In this document: positions 25,382 through 27,379 of the stretch, one piece after another
How the letters are laid out: each line of letters starts with the position of its first letter
Position numbering within the stretch: the first letter of the stretch is position 1
Assembly: GCA_016721245.1 (NCBI GenBank)
Contig: JADKIQ010000011.1
Coordinates: 1 to 27,379, forward strand
From: Sphingobacteriales bacterium
GTDB taxonomy: Bacteria > Bacteroidota > Bacteroidia > Chitinophagales > JADIYW01
Length of the DNA: 27,379 bases
Reading direction: 5' to 3'
Notes under the pieces: model-generated
What the model saw: only the letters and a program-made list of their open reading frames with translations
Databases searched by the model: none
What the model was told of the DNA's origin: nothing
Position numbers and translations under genes: made by a program

Positions 25382-25780
25382 TTATACGATTTTGTTTGCT
25401 AAAACTTTTAATTCGTCAATATTATTGAAATGCTTGTCTGCTGTACACAATGGAATGTTGTTTGTTACACATATTGCAGCAATCCAAATATCATTTTCCG
25501 GAATTGGGTTACCTTTTTCTTTTAATTGCAATCTAATAGAAGCATAATTCTGTGCAACGACTAAATTTGAATCCAACAATTCGAAACTTTCTATAAACTC
25601 AATATAGCGTTTGGTATTTTTTATGGATAATCTTGAGTTTTTTGCTCCGAACAATAACTCACCACAGACAGTAATAGGCAAATAAATTATATCGAATTTG
25701 CTTAAAACAGAATAAATATTGGGTTGATTGTTTAACAATGCTATTGCGATGTTTGTATCAATTGCAACACGTTTTACCAT
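25382..25780 (-). CDS. vapC: VapC family PIN-domain toxin ribonuclease
   Basis: 132 residues with the four acidic PIN residues at D8 (VAIDTNIAIALL), E41 (VCGELLFGAKNS), D97 (ENDIWIAAICV) and D115 (CTADKHF). VapC toxins cleave RNA, often tRNA or rRNA, unless held by VapB. Its ATG overlaps the end of the antitoxin gene by 7 nt, so translation is coupled. The position between tsf and pyrH is unusual. Confidence 0.92.
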   Translation of the reverse strand: MVKRVAIDTNIAIALLNNQPNIYSVLSKFDIIYLPITVCGELLFGAKNSRLSIKNTKRYIEFIESFELLDSNLVVAQNYASIRLQLKEKGNPIPENDIWIAAICVTNNIPLCTADKHFNNIDELKVLANKIV

Positions 25781-25987
25781 TCGCCTTCTATTGAGTTAAA
25801 ATTTTCATTGATACTGTTAATGATGGCGGAAGCTTGTTTGTTATTTAAAAGACCTGCAAATTGTAATACCTTATTTTTATTTGGTGCTTTCTTTTCAGCT
25901 TTTTTTATTGTCTGAATATATTCAAAACATTAAACTGTGGATTGCGAATTGCATTCAAATCTTTAATATATATTCTCTTAAACTCAT
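25774..25987 (-). CDS. VapB-like antitoxin (frameshifted)
   Basis: Frame repair gives about 71 residues: MSLREYI-, then KDLNAIRNPQFNV, LEYIQTIKKAEKKAPNKNKV and LQFAGLLNNKQASAII, ending NFNSIEGEW and TAA at 25774. The C-terminal AGLLNNKQASAII...EW segment fits the toxin-neutralising tail of Bacteroidota antitoxins (compare FSGxLxxEEA...). An N-terminal DNA-binding half would be expected but cannot be matched to a fold here. Two single-base losses (about 25928 and 25957) break the frame. It starts 69 nt after the tsf stop and overlaps vapC. Confidence 0.65.
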
Positions 25988-26022
25988 GTAGTAAAAATTA
26001 CTATTTTGATTTAAATTTAAAC

Positions 26023-26050
26023 AAAAAAGAGAGAATAAAAATTCTCTTTT
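26023..26050 (-). terminator. Terminator-like hairpin after tsf
   Basis: On the minus strand AAAAGAGAAT, a short loop and ATTCTCTCTTTTTT form a 7-bp stem, extended past one bulged base and followed by a T run. It lies 5 nt after the tsf stop and before vapB. It would limit read-through from rpsB-tsf into vapBC-pyrH. Confidence 0.6.
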
Positions 26051-26055
26051 AAATA

Positions 26056-26892
26056 TTACGATAAGGTAACTCGCTTGAACGATACTACCGTTAAATCTTT
26101 ATCTGTTGATTTAAGGTACTGTTCTACCGTTTTGCCTCCGTCTTTACGAATGGCTGAGGTAACAAGGTGTTTTCTTTCAGCATCGTTTGTACGGCACCTT
26201 CAGAAATTTTATCCAAGATGTTTTCAGGTTTTCCGGCAGCGATTGCTTTTTCCGAGCGATTGCTTTTTCTCTGTCTTTCATTTCGTCAGAAACACCTGAA
26301 GCATCAACGGCTACCGGATTCATTGCCGCGATTTGCATGGCAACATCTTTACCTGCAACAGTAATAGCATCATTTAATGGCAAGTTCAGTTGAACTAAAA
26401 CACCCATTCTGTATCCCATGTGGATATAGGCAACAACACCTTCGCCTTCCAGTACTTCGTATTTCTTTACTTCTATTTTCTCGCCGATTTTAGCTACGGT
26501 ATCCAGTAATTTATCTTTGATAGAAACACCGTCTAATTGTGCATTGTGTAAGTCTTCCAAAGTTTTGATTCTTCCAGCCAAAGCAACATCTGCAATAGAT
26601 TTTGCCAGGTTGATGAAGTCTTCATTTTTAGCTACGAAGTCTGTTTCAGAGCTTAAGTTCACGGCACAAACCGAATTTTCCGTCTTCGCTTGTTAAAGCT
26701 ACCACTACACCTTCGTTTGCTTCTCTGTCTGCACGGTTAGCTGCTATTTTAGCGCCCTTTTTCTTAAATAATCGATTGCTGCCTCAAAATCACCATTGGT
26801 TTCTGTTAATGCTTTTTGCAATCCATAATACCTGCTCCGGTCTCTTGTCTTAATTTATTTACTTCTGCTGCTGTTATAGTTACAGTTGACAT
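26056..26892 (-). CDS. tsf: Elongation factor Ts (frameshifted)
   Basis: Reconstructed length is about 278 residues. The UBA-like N-terminus MSTVTITAAEVNKLRQETGA is followed by GIMDCKKALTETNGDFEAAI, KKGAKIAANRADREANEGVV and the EF-Tu contact SSETDFVAKNEDF (near 26640). The rest reads IHMGYRMGVLVQLN, AMQIAAMNPVAV and a C-terminal PFVKDGGKTVEQYLKS, ending SFKRVTLS and TAA at 26056. EF-Ts exchanges GDP for GTP on EF-Tu. Losses at about 26152-26253, 26668-26690, 26760 and 26820 break the frame and are probably errors. It lies downstream of rpsB, as usual. Confidence 0.92.
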
Positions 26893-26900
26893 GTTTAATT

Positions 26901-26930
26901 AATGTTGAATGTTAAATGATAAAATGTTTA
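26901..26930. repeat. Degenerate heptamer tract between rpsB and tsf
   Basis: Plus strand units AATGTTG, AATGTTA, AATGATA, AAATGTT lie in the 49-nt gap between the rpsB stop and the tsf start. The period is 7, with the last unit off by one. It resembles the ATGAACA-type tract at gldD more than the AGTCGNN type. The AT-rich, simple composition leaves room for chance. Confidence 0.5.
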
Positions 26931-26941
26931 ATCCCGATAAA

Positions 26942-27379
26942 TTATTCTGCTGTTTCTGTTTCCACAGAAGCTTTGATGTCAGCTTCCGTTTTGTTTCAGC
27001 TTCTTCTTTATCTTTTTTACGTTCTGCCAATCCTTCTTTAATCGCTTCTACCAGGTAGTTAGTGATTAACTGAATCGATTTGTAGCATCGTCATTTGCAG
27101 GAATAGGCAAAGTCCACTTTAGGAGTATCCTGTTTGTATCTACCACACCAACTTGTTTTGATGCCTAAGTTTTGCTTCCGCTAATGCGATATGCTCGTGT
27201 GTGGTATCCACTAAGAACAAAGCAGCAGGACACGGGTAAGTTTTCGATACCATCAATACTTGTCCAGTTTCGCTGCTGACGGCCCACATCAATCTTTCTT
27301 TTTAGTGATGTTGTTTAGCGCCATCACCTAACATATTCTCGATGTTTTGTTTTTCTTGATAGATTGACGGATAGTCACG
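26942..27379 (-). CDS. rpsB: Ribosomal protein S2 (C-terminal part, frameshifted; gene runs off the window)
   Basis: The minus-strand frames join into the C-terminal two thirds of S2: QNIENMLGDGA, then ITKKERLMWAVSS, VPAALFLVDTTHEHIALAEA, NLGIKTVGVVDTN, VDFAIPANDDATKSIQLITN, YLVEAIKEGLAERKKDKEEA and an acidic tail ending VETETAE, TAA at 26942. S2 binds the 30S subunit late in assembly. The rpsB-tsf order confirms identity. Numerous one-base indels lie near the window edge, and the N-terminus is outside. Confidence 0.9.

Overview
This window looks like a Bacteroidota (Bacteroidetes) chromosome, most likely a gliding or type IX secretion (T9SS) lineage near Chitinophagia/Sphingobacteriia. The order below phylum is a guess. 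The phylum call rests on gldE-gldD downstream of mutY-ssb, HU/TPR/RNase G synteny, TAnnTTTG-type promoters, absence of clear Shine-Dalgarno sequences, and phylum-typical families (DUF2851, PD40-OmpA proteins, small PspC). Single-base indels crowd both ends (about 1-6400 and 25900-27379) and are rare between. In almost every case simple frame restoration gives a well-conserved protein. I therefore read most broken genes as intact genes with sequence errors, as at the low-coverage ends of a contig, and give their reconstructed extents.

Layout. 1-6730 (+ strand): a PD40/CRD-like/OmpA envelope protein, DUF2851, a PspC-domain protein, RecX, a Rid-family protein, two small lipoproteins and a DASS (SLC13) transporter. 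6743-12807: accessory genes: a small hypothetical, a Thermus-type isocitrate dehydrogenase with a divergent LysR regulator, a TPR-like and a DUF6265 protein, a GNAT acetyltransferase, DUF2971, and a damaged retropepsin-like protease with an SH3-like tail. 12933-16781: recG and an amidase diverge around a 174-bp element with 19-bp terminal inverted repeats. 16797-20860 (- strand): a hypothetical membrane protein downstream of the mutY-ssb-gldE-gldD cluster. 20994-23857 (+ strand): HU, a TPR protein, a 29-residue mS38/bS22-like ribosomal protein, and RNase E/G, ending at a strong terminator. 23952-27379 (- strand): rpsB-tsf-pyrH-frr, with a VapBC toxin-antitoxin pair between tsf and pyrH.

The most interesting signal is a dispersed set of heptanucleotide repeats at five places: over the recX start codon, across the gldE-gldD junction and into the gldD signal peptide, inside the mutY reading frame, between the small ribosomal protein gene and rng, and between rpsB and tsf. 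Three of the five are inverted pairs of heptamer tracts able to fold into long hairpins. Three share an AGTCGNN-type unit. They resemble the heptamer STRR repeats of cyanobacteria and the protein-embedded palindromes of Rickettsia. Because 7 is not a multiple of 3, copy-number change in gldD or mutY would shift the frame. Other points of note are the loss of the Zn-link cysteines in RNase G and the toxin-antitoxin insertion in an essential translation operon.
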